A program made the translations under genes and the position numbers. Positions 23,901-35,551 of a stretch of 64,000 bases of DNA are shown one piece after another. Source of the DNA: Owenia fusiformis. Taxonomy: Eukaryota > Annelida > Polychaeta > Sabellida > Oweniidae. The stretch covers positions 20,538,931 through 20,602,930 of the forward strand of contig CAIIXF020000003.1 of NCBI GenBank assembly GCA_903813345.2, read 5' to 3'. The first letter of the stretch is position 1, and every line of letters begins with the position of its first letter. Below the pieces are notes generated by a model. The model had not been told where the DNA came from and did not search any database. It worked only from the letters and a program-made list of their open reading frames with translations.

Positions 23901-25988
23901 TCGCTATCATCCTCTATCTCAAAGTCCAGCTTTCCATGTATATCGAGGTATGTTTCCCATTGGGTGCTTCCGAAATTATCCTCGTTGTCAAAATCGAACA
24001 CCAAAATGCAATTACATTGGCGTACCTCTGAAAATAAACAACACATTCACACTCTAAGTCTTTGTTTGCTATAATGAGTGAATACGATTCTAATTTAAGA
24101 TGTCCAATTATTGTATCATCTGCGAAATAATTTGTAAACATGCGCCAAGTTACTCTCGTTATTTTTACCTGGGTCGCTTTCAAGAACGCATCCACACTCA
24201 GTGAGATTAAAGACCTGTCCAGAAGGGCAACATAGCAATTCTTCACTTCCGTCTTCAATCATGTAACAGCTCTCCGTAAATGAGGGCACATTAGCAATGT
24301 AGATGTCATTTTCTCTGATGCATTCCCCTTGATGAAAATAGATATACACACAAATATGCATGGCAATAATTGTTTTGGAATTATATAAATTAAGTATATT
24401 TAAAAAAGTACACCGCTCGTACTCATAAAAAATCAAGTTATTTCTAGTTGAAAGAACGGAAAGATGTGATGAGTATCAGAATGACTCGTACTCACTCGAT
24501 GCGTTATATATCGGTGGTGGGGACAGAGTCGAAGGCTCCGGTTCTGAAGAGACAATATCATATTTATTTTTATATAATTATGTAAATAATATTTATGCAG
24601 TAGCGGATCCAGAAATTAACAGGGGGGGGGGGGGGGGGGTTGAGTCTGGCCCCTAAAACCCTAAATTGATCCCAAAATTTGAAAAATCAAGGCCCATTAT
24701 TTGATAAATTGCCTAAAAATGCCTAAAAAAGACAAATTATGCCCAAAAAGGCCCATTTTTTGTTTGAGGACCCAAAAATTAAAAAGGTTTTCTGGGCCCA
24801 TTAAGGACCAACATGCATGCCCCCTCTCTGGATCCGGCCACTGTGATGAGCATTGCATTTGGAGCATACATGATTCGATAACTATTTAATAGTACCCCAG
24901 TTTACCAAAAATGATTATTCAATGAGAAAACACACAAGGCAACAAAATCACGAAATCTTACGGGTACCTGATTCATGACAGCTTAGATCACAATCTGGTA
25001 CGTGGAATGGGTAGTCACACGTCGCCTTCTCCTTTGACCATAGGAGCGTCGAAGGGCATCGGGCGATGCTAGTAGAGATGAAATCTAAAAGAGAATATTG
25101 GTAGTTGAAAAAGAGTACCTATGAAGCAGAACTGTATCTGTTCCTTGCAATATTTACTAGACACACATCTTTGATTTCCAAGGTAGTGGTTATTTGAGAA
25201 CCAACATTCAAAACTTTGTGAATCAAGATGCCAGACGCAGTAGTATGATAGTATTCAGTAGTATTTAGTTAAGTTGTAGACTGAGATACAGTTTGTTCAC
25301 TGTGTCTCTTATACAGAGTGCAACAAAAATACCAGATAACTTTGCATAACTCCGGGCATAACTTATAGTCTGCATGATTACTGCCTTGTTCTTTAGCACA
25401 TAATAATGAGACTCCTTAGCGCAACTCCACACGAAGTTTTAGATGACTAACTAGATGCACTTTTATGAGTGTTACAAGATGTATATATCTTTGTGTCACC
25501 CTGTAATTGGACATTGTCATTGCTTCATCTATTCTAAAGAGTCATCGAGTCAGGCTAACTGTGTAGTTTTTGAGGGTTACGTGTACCTGGGTCTGTTTCA
25601 CGAACCCCTTCTGTCTTGGCGCAGACAATATAGCGACAACAATCGCCTGGGTACGGGAAATAGCCTCCCCCAGTGTCGCGACACGCTTCGGCACAAAATG
25701 CTATAAAATGTTTCAAATATAACATAGATATTGAAGTATAATTAACGTTGCAATGCCATGAAGGAAACACCATTTTGCAGAAAAATCTAGATCAACACAA
25801 TAGAATGTTACAGTAAATATTGATAATTGAGTAACGTAGTGTTGAAATAAAATTAAGCTCGAAATGATATAAACCAACTCAATTTTACAAAAAGTGAGAT
25901 TAACAAAATACTAATGTTGAAGTCACGGTAAATTCAAACTGAACAATCTCAATGGTGTTTAAGTTGGACATACCTTCTGCGTCGAATG
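17912..25988 (-). CDS. Copy A: secreted-type protein with chitin-binding Cys modules and a LamG-like domain (5' end not found)
   Basis: Nine minus-strand exons join in phase: 25974-25988, 25587-25700, 24962-25084, 24496-24543, 24169-24327, 23627-24027, 18938-19049, 18455-18540 and 17912-18025, giving 390 codons including TAG. Exons 2-3 encode a peritrophin-A-like chitin-binding module: CRDTGGGYFPYPGDCCRYIVC then ARCPSTLLWSKEKATCDYPF ending CDLSC. A Pro-rich linker follows (EPEPSTLSPPP), then a second Cys module (SCYMIEDGSEELLCCPSGQ ... CGC). The LamG-like part begins CNCILVFDFDNEDNF and includes GCFDGENDAIEVPFF, SNGCCNDSATIAMWIEDGKA and FKGCMEN. Chitin-binding plus LamG is the arrangement of Pif/BMSP shell-matrix proteins, so binding of extracellular chitin is inferred. 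No signal peptide or VWA exon was seen. The intron at 19050-23626 contains a 4.35-kb foldback. Confidence 0.82.
19157..23506. mobile_element. 4.35-kb foldback element with 1.5-kb arms and a minisatellite core
   Basis: Left arm about 19157-20636 and right arm about 22044-23506 are near-identical inverted copies. Ends are GTAGTATAGTAGG and CCTACTATACTAC. Each arm contains two diverged copies of a block of about 365 bases (19330-19690 and 19695-20060 on the left). The core is the repeat at 20627-22052. The same 64-codon chance ORF appears once in each arm (20065-20259 minus, 22408-22602 plus), as expected from symmetry. No transposase. It lies in the LamG intron of copy A. Confidence 0.88.
20627..22052. 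repeat. GGCCCCCAGAAGCTATAC minisatellite with internal orientation switch
   Basis: Variants of an 18-base unit (GGCCCCCAGAAGCTATAC, some extended by CAGTGGCC) repeat in plus orientation from about 20627 to 21635. They then appear as the complement (GTATAGCTTCTGGGGGCC) from about 21636 to 22052. Long open frames on both strands (e.g. 21409-22017) come from the repeat period and are not genes. Confidence 0.92.
24598..24843. mobile_element. GGATCC-ended short repeat, copy 2
   Basis: It starts CAGTAGCGGATCCAGAAATTAAC followed by an 18-base G-tract and ends TCTGGATCCGGCCACTG, giving inverted ends of about 16 bases. It is related to the element at 12637-12844. It lies in a copy A intron. hAT affinity is suggested only by the CAGTG-type end. 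Confidence 0.6.
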
Positions 25989-26626
25989 CTAAAGGAAAAG
26001 AAAGTAACTAAGTTAATCTGAATATGATACCTGTACATACCTAAAATGAATTTCATATCATGTTAAACGAACTATAAAGTATAAGGGATAGAGATGAGAT
26101 TCTAAAAATGTCACACTTAATTATACTGTGATATATAATGGTTTTTTTCGATCATCACATAAAATGCATTCAACCCGTATTAACACACAGATAACGAAAA
26201 ACACACACCTAGAGGATATGATTTTCACAAGTGGGACCGAGTATCACAGACCCTCAGTTTGACACATCAATAGTACACTGAGTTATGGTATATTTTCAAA
26301 CTGGTGACGGTCGTTGGCTACCCATTTATGAATTCAACACACTCTTGGAATCACACACACATTTGCATAATAATATTCTGTGAACCAACAACAAGTTCAG
26401 AGATATGTTTGGCACATCGGGCATGGTTAAAGGGGAACAGTACAAATGTGTCATGATTTAAGACTAGCCAAAATCTGGATTTTATTGTACTTCAAAACGA
26501 CTCTAATCTGGCTTAGTGGAAGTATTTAACTTTAATCATCTAGGCATTGTGTACAGTAAAAAATTGTACGGTTTACTTCATTACATTGAAATTCTCTGTT
26601 TTCACTTCCCTTAAATCGTAGACAAA

Positions 26627-28321
26627 TCAATATTTACATCTTGGAATAGCTTCTGAATGGGTATATATAATATTGTTTGTTGCTGTCATTCTAAGAAAAG
26701 ATTGCCAGTTTTTGGGGATTGCATTTTCTTTATAGACCATTCTCCTAGCACCCTGGCCACGCTTCAGTCTAGTTGACATTTTTAGACTTTTATCGAGATA
26801 CTCATCCCACACCAAATCAAGGCGGGCAACATATTGTAATTCTGCCATCACGCTTGGTAGAAACAAGGCACCTTGTGCAGATCTAGATGAAGGGTTGTGA
26901 TCTATGTTGTCAACAGCAGCGGTAACAAAGAGGTTCTCAAGCATGTTTGAGGGACAAACTGTCAGGGCATCTTCAAAGTTCGCAATGGCAGTTTTTGCAA
27001 CTCCTGAAGCTATTGAGAGTACTCTATTATAAGATATACTAAGACCGAGAGAATATAGAGTGTCTATGAGTGTTTTGTTCCTTGTGCGGCTATGTATAGA
27101 GAGACCAAGATATATCGGTACAGGAGTTTCTTGAGATTTTCTATGGTGGAGAGACTCAATGACTGCCTTTTTCTTGTAGGTATTAAACCTGATGAGCTGA
27201 GCAACAGTCAGACTTGCCTGTGATGTGTTAGAATACTTCCCATACATTATCATGCTGAGTAACATAACCAGCAGGTTGGGAACAGATCTCTCTTGACAGC
27301 CATGCTTGAAAGTTCCATCAAAGTCTGTCGTCATTCTTAGAATCTGTTCTCTGATGATACGTGCAGCTCTTGATAAGACTTTGATATTGTCATCAGCATT
27401 TTGATCTGCCAAGGTTTTAAATGCAGGCCCAACATCTTGTTTGAAATATATTAATACATTTTTACCTTCTTTTGCAGATTCGAGGCCTTGTGTACAATTG
27501 AGTATGCGCTCTTTTAATCTGGTTCTATTCACTATTATAACATCACCAGTGATATCTTTGTATTTCTGTTTGTACTTGTTGGTAAGCTCCGATAGTTTGA
27601 AATACAGTGGAAATGAAGTTGTATTTGATCTTGTATCATCAATATACTCAAGAAGGGCCATCAAAGCTACTGCTTCATTTTAATCTTGGCTATTGTCAGC
27701 ATTTCTAGCAAAGAGTATAGACCTGCCACGATTGTAGAAGGTTACTAAGCAAGATAGGTGATATTTTGCCTCCTGTGCAACTAGATCTGTAGTATTAAGT
27801 TTGACTAGGATCTTTGGGTCTCGCACACTGTTTGCATATTCACGGATTTTTTCCCCAAGGGCAAATGTAGATACAAAACATAGTTTATCAGTTTGCTGTT
27901 CACAAAATAAACATTTTCGTTCATCGCTCGAACCTGTATTCATGCTTCTACGATACATGTTTTGTGTTTCTGGGAGTATATCATCATTCATCTTTCTCTT
28001 GCTAGATACACGTTTTCTAGCACGTTCAAGTTCACTAAGTCTGCTGAATCGTCTGTGACAGCTATGGTGAAATTTTGCTTCATTTTTTAGCAGTGAAGCA
28101 AATAGACCCGAGCCATCATTTAACTTGCTTAAGTCTACTTTCATAGGCAAACAGTTCAATTCATGGAACTCCTCAAGATTGGTAGCCAGTACCTCATACG
28201 TATGTCCTTTACTTTGTATGGGATTGTTTACTGGACATCTTAGAGGTTCATCTTTTACTTCCTGACATAAAACACATCTGTTCCAGATAATGTCTTTCTC
28301 AGATTTATTTGCAGTCTCCAT
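26627..28321 (-). pseudogene. Mobile-element-like zinc-finger ORF with one in-frame stop
   Basis: A single intronless frame runs from ATG at 28321 to TGA at 26627, broken only by TAA at 27680-27682. Both halves are in the same frame (213 codons, then about 350). The N-terminal half has paired metal-binding-like motifs: CVLCQE...C, FHHSCHRRFSR, then CLFCEQQTDKLC and KYHLSCLVTFYNR. The C-terminal half has VDNIDHNPSSRSAQGALF. I associate this pattern with a family expanded as uncharacterised, repeat-like genes in marine invertebrates. I do not know its enzymatic activity. Intronless structure, the nonsense codon and an abrupt C-terminus point to a decaying mobile-element or retro-copied gene. 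It lies just upstream of the first recognised exon of copy A, on the same strand. Confidence 0.6.
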
Positions 28322-29498
28322 GGTCTTAGCAAGATATAGTCCTAACTGATCACCACATTTACTTATGAAGCACTTGTCATTATTTTATGATCATAGTTCA
28401 TTTCTTTACAAAAGTATTCACACTACTTGGGTCAAATCAAGAAATTAAAACTACTAAAACCACTGCCTCACAGACTTTTTAGCAGTATTGAAAAATGCTT
28501 AAAGATGAAGAGTGTGAACAACCAAAATTGTAATAAAATCATCAAAATAGAAAATAATGTCAGTTAATTGCTATCTCATCATACAGATTCATACAGTCCA
28601 CTCAAAAGCATCATTTCAATTCCAAATGAAGTTTTTTCTGAAGAAAGAATGCATATTAAGGTAAATAAAGTCAATGAATCACAACAGTAGCAGTTACAAG
28701 TTCTCTTAAAACTAAGAATTGCGTTGATTGTGCCAGCACAATCTGGAGCACAACCAGTGACACATGCTATGTTTTCTTCTATTAAGCAACTGATATTGAA
28801 TTCACACCCTTATATATGTTTGAACATAACATATGTGATTGAGAGAGAATCTGATCTACAACATAACCATCTAAGCATAATATGAACATGTTTATGTTAA
28901 TTCGCATAAAAAACATAATGGTAATAGTGCCGATCCTTGTTTTACACCTATTTTTTTCCCTTAGTGGGCACATAATGCATTTAAAATGATTGCTGAGGTT
29001 CAAGAGACATAAAAGTTTCATTTGAACTTAAATCTAGCACTTGTAGCTCAATACATGATTATATTTTTCATTTGTATTAACATTTGGAAAGATCGTCGGA
29101 TATATTGGCGGCCATCTTGAATTTTGGGACCAAAAATTGAAATTTTTTCTTGCGGCCACGGATCAATTTTTTTAAAACTCTCTAAAGAAACTCTGTACCA
29201 AAATTCACGCTTCTATCACAATTTGAAACGTTCTGGTGGTATTTTCCCTAAATCTGTCTCACTAAGAGTCCCAATACCAACTTGATTACTGTAAATCGAT
29301 ACAGTAATTGCATATTTTCAAAATTTATTTTTGAGCCCTAACTCAATACTTTCACCGAAATAGAGATATGATTACAATATAATATACCAGATGAAAATGA
29401 CTGTAAACCCGTCATTTATCTTGTTTTTATTTTAATGAATGTAGTAATGAAACAGGTACAGTACTCACACGTTACGAAATATACAGACGTTTATTTAA
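28322..29498. other. No gene recognised
   Basis: AT-rich sequence. The one minus-strand ORF (28782-29021) has no recognisable motifs. GGCGGCCATCTTGAATTTTGGGACC near 29108 recalls repeated elements but has no partner in this window. Confidence 0.4.
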
Positions 29499-29767
29499 GG
29501 AATAAATAATGATAGGCCATTCAATATGGTGAAATTCAGCACGAGTTGGACAGAATGTTGTACAAAGCACGGACCGAAGGTGAGTGCATTTGTACTAACA
29601 TTCTGTCCAACGAGTGCTGAATTTCACCATTCAATATGGTGAAATTCAGCACGAGTTGGACAGAATGTTGTACAAAGCACGGACCGAAGGTGAGTGCATT
29701 TGTACTAACATTCTGTCCAACGAGTGCTGAATTTCAGCATATTGAATGGCCTATCATTATTTATTCC
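29499..29767. mobile_element. Palindromic MITE with duplicated palindromic core
   Basis: Ends GGAATAAATAATGATAGGCCATTCAATATG and its inverse bound a 269-bp element. A 110-bp unit, itself a hairpin (GAAATTCAGCACGAGTTGGACAGAATGTT paired with its inverse), is present twice in tandem (at 29521 and 29631). Confidence 0.85.
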
Positions 29768-30448
29768 GATTCAAACATAAAAATTAGTAAAAGCCGTGTC
29801 TGTGGAACGGGCATGAAGGAAGAATACGCATGCTGTCAAGATTCTGAAGTCGGCCGGAAAATTTTTAGAATTTGTTTGGGCTGTTCTATTTTACTCCCCG
29901 TTTTAGATTTTATACGGTGTATGCGACTGCAAACTTGAAGTCAGCCATAGTTAAATAGTTACAGTAGTTACGGAGGGAGTAAAAAAGAACAGCTATCCCC
30001 GGACAGAGCCCCAGATGTGCAGCTGAGATGTGACGTCACTCGAAACAATGCAAACTGCAGATTGAATAGAGCATGGTCGTGCATCTATGGAGAATTAGAG
30101 AACGTTCTATATTGGCTATGCTGCATTCTGATTGGTTGAGAAATTCGAATAGAGCACGGTCATGTTTGAATAATGGTTTATTTGTTATGAGTTTTATTTA
30201 ACAGTTGGCGAAACACTGAACACGTTCCATCAACTGTACCTAGATTTCCTTCCAAGGATTCAGAACAACAATGACAATGCCGTCTCACCAAGGAAGAGAC
30301 TTTTATTAACACGTTTGTGGTAAAGATCGTATCCTTGAGTTGTTACAGTCTACTGTCCCTTATGTTCGGTGTAAACAAGAACACAATTTGCAGAATAATA
30401 AATAACACGTGGCCTACTTTGCACAATATATTTTCACCTGAAATTAGG

Positions 30449-31025
30449 TGGCCAACATTAAACAAATGGAATAATTTGCGGGGCACCTGAGAAGAACTTG
30501 AATTTGCAGTTGGGGCAATAGATGGTACTTCTCATGAGATATATAGGCCATGGTAGAGACACAAGAACAATTTTTTTCTGGCAATCGATGCTTTCACTGC
30601 CTACACACTCAGTTAATTACTGATTGTAACAAAACCCTTCGCTGTGTACACAGTGGCTTTCTTGGACAGATGAATGACGCACAAACATTTGCACTTATGG
30701 TCGATATAGGGCCCAATCATGAAATGGAAATTCCTGAGGACTGTCGCATACTGGGTGACAAAATTTATCCATGCCGGTTCCCAATTATACGAAAGTATAA
30801 AATATCTTAATTAAGAAGAAAGCCTGATAACATAAAACTAAGATGTAAAAGATTGAATCGCAAAATAGGTTCCCGTAGAGTGTACGTGGAGCATGTAGCT
30901 CAAATTTGAAAGTGTTTCGAGTTAATAGGGACTCTCTTTAGACATCCAAGGGAAAAACTTGCCAGAATTGTTGAGTTATGTGCTGGTTTAAGTGTACGCA
31001 AGACAAACTTGTTTGATTTAGCTTA
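30449..31025 (+). pseudogene. Decayed PIF/Harbinger (HARBI1-like) transposase
   Basis: Conserved HARBI1/DDE_4 segments occur in order but in more than one frame and with stops. WPTLNKWNNLRGT is followed by a stop, then FAVGAIDGTSHEIYRP (the GAIDGT region carries the first catalytic Asp), then QEQFFSGNRCFHCLHTQL, VHSGFLGQMNDAQTF (second Asp region) and PEDCRILGDKIYP. Downstream comes LNRKIGSRRVYVEH, matching the third acidic-residue region. The shift between IYRP and QEQFF and at least three stops make it non-functional. Terminal repeats were not found. Confidence 0.85.
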
Positions 31026-31269
31026 AAAACTGTCAATTGTGTGTGTTCTTGGCAAAAGGATTGGATGAGATTGTAAATAAATCGCTAAAATTAATATTGC
31101 AAATAGAAACTTGTCCTATAATATTAGCATAAGTCGGGATTCGATATTGTTTGTCGGTACTCGTATTTCTATATCGGTGAAAGTAAAAAAAGGTCTATAT
31201 AGACTCATTGCATTGGATATTGCTGAAATACATGTACACACAACTCAATTTCAAAAGTTTTCACTCAAT

Positions 31270-33030
31270 ATGAAAATCATAAGGTTAACGATTTTAGTAA
31301 CTTTTCTTACAATTTTTATTATCTTTATATATGTAAAGAACTACGTGCCTAAAAACGCAAATCTATGGCATGGACTTAAAATAAAAGAACTTCTTGGAAG
31401 CACTGGCAAGCCTAAAGAAATTCCACATTTGATTCATCAAAGTTGGAAAACTGAGGAAATTCCAACAGCCTGGTTAGAATGGCAAAAATCATGGACAGAC
31501 CTCTGTTTTCCAAATTATGCATACAAAATGTGGACAGACAAAATGAATAGAGATTTCTTGGTACAGTCATATCCCTGGTTTATAGAACGATACGACTCCT
31601 ACACAGATTATGGCAACATAAAACGTGCCGATGCTATGAGATATTTTTACATGTATCATTATGGTGGTATTTATGCTGACTTTGATGTCGAATGTCTCAA
31701 ACCATTTGAAAATTTATTAACTGACAAAAGATTGATATTTGGAGGGATGAAGACAGACTTAAATGATAAGGAGGGTCACTATATTATGAACAACCTGATG
31801 ATTTCAACACCAAGACACACTCGTTTTGGAACTTGGTAGGTAAATCAATTCTTAGAGTTTGTCAATGTCATTTGATAAATGTATATTTTTTGAAGGAACC
31901 ATAAAATATGATGAAAAGTTCACGATGCTGGCTATAGTTGCGAATGAGTTTCTTGTATCAACTCTTTTCCTTCATTATAAAGCCATTATTTAATTTGCAG
32001 AAAGTATCTATTGATTCATCTAGTCTTTTTATATTTTGACTTTTTGAATTATTGGAAAAAGACAAGATTAGCGTATAAAATTTTACATATAATAAATGAC
32101 CCAATGTCCCACACAGTGTACAGTTACCAAAATCAAAATGTGGTTTCTTGATATCAGTATAGCTATTTGCAAGAGGACTCGGAAATGCAGATGTCAGGTC
32201 ATACCTAGAACAAAAACCTCCAAACGGTTGAGTAGATTTCATGAGGAAATATCAAGATTTAATTTATGAAGCTAGGACTTTTTTGAATACGATCTTTCCA
32301 ACTTGAACTTGCAATTGCCTTATTCTGATAAATGGACGGATGAACAGAATCCCGGACAAGCGCCGCGTTGATCTCATATGCTCGGTGTCTGACTCAAAAA
32401 GAATGGTTCTGTTTTGTGCTCATCATACCAAAACAGTAACTTCCATATTGGATCAGAAATCTCAATTCTTTATCACGTGAGAAAATAAGACAAGGTTCAG
32501 GAGGAAAACACTGGTATGATTTTTGAAAAGATTACTTCCAACATTTTATACTCTAGCTATTCGTCTTCGTATTTCTTTAAATCCAGTAACTGTTGCCATG
32601 GTAACAGATACTATATGGATATATGGAAACTTATGTCTGTTCAGTTTTTACAAGGGTCACATTTTACACACTACCATACTATGGCTGTTTCTGCAATATA
32701 AACATAACATGTAAATATTTCATAATTATAATTCCATTTCAGACTTTTCATTTGTTAATGTCACGCCCTTTGGAAGGGGTTCCAGAATTTGTAACTGGAC
32801 CTTTGCTGCTGATGGAAGCTATTGAGAAATACAAACAGCTAAACACTTCAGATCTCATTGTTTATCCACCTAAAGTATTCAATCCCTGGAGCTGGATTGT
32901 ATCCAAGGAGACTAGTATAACAGAGTGTAAATCATTCGGTAAAATTAACAAAACTGAGCTAAAAGCCTGTCGCGGCTTTTATAATGGGTCAAATACAGTG
33001 ACATACCATGCACATTCTTGGAGTTTATGA
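31270..33030 (+). CDS. GT32-like type II membrane glycosyltransferase (DXD), apparent stop at exon junction
   Basis: Exon 1 starts at ATG 31270 with a short cytoplasmic tail and one hydrophobic anchor (LTILVTFLTIFIIFIYV, residues about 6-22), a type II Golgi enzyme layout. Then come IPHLIHQSWKTEEIPTAW, RADAMRYFYMYHYGGIYADF and DVECLKPF; the DFD is the nucleotide-sugar-binding DXD motif of the Gly_transf_sug/OCH1-like family. Exon 2 (32743-33030, phase 0, TTTCAG acceptor) encodes LEGVPEFVTGPLLLMEAIEKY, PPKVFNPWSW and a YHAHSWSL end. Joining fails. Donor GTAGGT after 31835 gives an immediate TGA, and donor GTAAAT after 31839 includes a TAG. Either a small middle exon was missed or the gene carries a nonsense change. 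The fold and exon assignments are firm; whether the gene is functional is not. Confidence 0.72.
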
Positions 33031-33117
33031 AATATGCACATTCTCGATATTGATGACATGCCATGCGCATTCTTGGAATTGATGAAATATGCACATTCTC
33101 GATTTGATGACATGCCA
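33005..33117. repeat. Two tandem units of about 56 bases at the glycosyltransferase stop codon
   Basis: The word ACATGCCATGCGCATTCTTGG, with GATGAAATATGCACATTCTCGAT after it, appears twice. The duplication covers the last six codons and the stop of the glycosyltransferase. Confidence 0.7.
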
Positions 33118-33831
33118 TGTACATTCGGTATCTGACTTTACCGTTGTCAGGGTATTCCGGTGTGATATTGGTTCCGCACACCTTTCTTCACTCTGATCCC
33201 CATAGCATCTTTCTGTTTGTGTTGTTTATGTTTGGTGATTTTAAAAATCATCTTTATATAATTCTCTCGCCGGGATAATGGTAGTAAAGATATGACAATG
33301 GGATTGTACGTGTAAATATGAGGATAATGGTAGGAAAGAGATACACAATTTCTCTAAACTTGACAATTTAAAAAAAAATTCTAACGTGACATATAAACTT
33401 CAGAGTGTTGCTCAAAAAGTCTGTATTGTGCATAAATTCAGCTCAAACGTATATGTACTTCTTTCCTTTTCATTTAAAACATGGCCAGTGTAATGTTTAT
33501 TACACAGTTTATTTTTAGTTACGACCAGGAAAAATGTTTTTAATGTGTTTACACAAATATACGTGTATTCATAGCTGCTCGTTCAGCCCTTGAAATACAC
33601 ACATTTTTGATCGTATGAATAGAGGTTGTTTTTTTGTCAAAACTGCCGGTGACCTTTATGACGCAAATATGCCCTTGATTTGAATGTGAAAGGCCATCAA
33701 AGATTGAACAAAGGACACACTATAAATAATAGAGGGTGTTCCATATGTTTCAGGAATGATGCTGTATTTTAATGGTTTTCTTTTCAATCGAGCTGGATTT
33801 ATAGCAAAATGTGTCCAAATACAAGAGGTAA

Positions 33832-34843
33832 TCAACAAATAACGCAAATAGAGCTATCTTAGAAACTAATTGGAGTTAGAACACCAAATTTGATACGTAG
33901 TATCACCAAACATTCATTATCATTGCAACAAAATCTGAGGCACAAATATAACTTAATGTCAGAGTTACGGTTGCCATAGAAACCCATGGTATGGGCACCT
34001 GAAGCAGGTCATGAATCATAACAATCAGGTTTTGAACGTCTGTCCAAAATGAATTTGAAGACACTGTTAAGTCATACAAATTTGATGTTATTTGGGTGTA
34101 AATCAATTCTGAAAGGTTTCTGTTAATTGAAGTGATCTACTTTTAATCATTATTTAATAATGCCTACCCAACAATAGCTTTGTGATTAGGCTATACATGT
34201 CGATACCAAACGATAAGATGACAGAAAACACAGGGATTGAGGAAATCAAGGTCAAGTCAGCCATACTGAAAAATGGTAGAATTGAGTCATCAGACCACCA
34301 TAGAAGACAGAGAGAACTGATAAAATGCTGTATTTTAAATGAAGTGTCACTGCAAAAAACTTATGAGATGCTAAAGAAATTATTTGGTGATGAAATGGAC
34401 ATAAAACAATGTCTACAGGAGGTACAGTACATACGACTTCTGAAAAACCAAGAAGATCTGCTGAGGATGCTTCCCAAGTAGAATAGCTGGTTATGGTTAA
34501 TAGGACTGTCACTACTTAACATGAACTGGGCATGAGTTATGAGTCTGAAAAATGATTATTAAAAAGATTGTGACATCATAAATTTGAGGTGTTTCAGGTG
34601 CCCGCAACTTAGGTTACCGTATGCTAAGTCCTTATTTTTGCTAAACATTCAAGACCTGTTTCAGGTACCCATACCATGTGTTACTATGGTAATTGTAACT
34701 TTGGCATATATCAATGTTTGTGCCTGAAATTTTTTGGAAATATTAATGAATGTTTGGTGATACTACGTATTAAATTTGGTGTTCTAACTTTAATTAGTTT
34801 CTGAGAGAGGGCTCTATTTACGTTATTTGTTGATCACCCCTTG
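33832..34843. mobile_element. Nested element X (TA-flanked) with an ORF at its centre
   Basis: Ends CAAGAGGTAATCAACAAATAACG and CGTTATTTGTTGATCACCCCTTG are each flanked by TA. Arms of about 200 bases are inverted copies (e.g. TTTGGTGATACTACGTATTAAATTTGGTGTTC on both). It inserted into the left arm of element Y. The central part carries the ORF at 34197-34481. Confidence 0.8.
34197..34481 (+). CDS. Hypothetical 94-aa ORF inside element X
   Basis: ATG at 34197 to TAG. The product is highly charged, helix-prone and Lys/Glu-rich (e.g. HHRRQRELIKCCILNE, KTYEMLKKLFGDEMDI), with no motif I recognise. It is bounded by the two inverted arms of element X rather than by host sequence. It may be a captured or vestigial fragment, and coding is uncertain. 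Confidence 0.3.
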   Translation: MSIPNDKMTENTGIEEIKVKSAILKNGRIESSDHHRRQRELIKCCILNEVSLQKTYEMLKKLFGDEMDIKQCLQEVQYIRLLKNQEDLLRMLPK

Positions 34844-35551
34844 TATGTTGTAAATAAGAATGGAAAAGTTTCATATCATGAAGCTCAATAGACTTAATGA
34901 TACAGTTGCTATAGTAACCTAGAGGTAAGATAGGTGGAGCAGGTGTGGCAATGCGCAAACCATGAAATATTTGTAAAAATATTTGTAAAAACAGTCGTTT
35001 TCTGTATGAAGTGTTAGAAAGTATTAGGTTGTCATAGTTACATATTTTTCACAGTCTTGGACTGTTGTGCGTAACCTTAGTTGAACTCATCTTTTACTGA
35101 TGACATTTTCAGTTTTCAAGATGGCAACTCAGTCAAAATGACCCGTGATCATTCTCCTTTGGTACCCATGACATGTCAGGTTTTTTCAATTGTGATATAT
35201 TATTATATCAATGATGACAATTCTTTTTAATTTCGAGGAATTCACTTTCATTTTTGCTTTATTTCTGACTTTGATGCAACTATGACAACCTAATATTTAC
35301 CCACACTTCATACAAAAAACGACTATTCTACAAATATGACATATATTTTGTCAGTTGTTACACCTGCTCCACCTACCCTACCCCTGGGTTAAATAAGCAA
35401 CCATACTATTAGATCTACCGACTTTCATGATATAAAACTTTCTCAATTCATCCACAACTAACATGGACACATTTTGTGAAAAATTCAGCTAGATTGAAAA
35501 GAAAACATCTAAAATACAGCATCATTCCTGAAACATATGGAACACCCTGTA

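Larger units (their letters stand above)
33732..35549. mobile_element. Foldback element Y (TA-flanked), interrupted by a nested element
   Basis: Ends GAGGGTGTTCCATATGTTTCAGG and CCTGAAACATATGGAACACCCTG are flanked by TA on both sides (33730-33731, 35550-35551). After removal of the nested element, the arms pair nearly to the centre near 35180 (e.g. GTCATAGTTACAT / ATGCAACTATGAC and GGTGGAGCAGGTGT / ACACCTGCTCCACC). A TA duplication fits Tc1/mariner-type mobilisation. No transposase. Confidence 0.8.
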
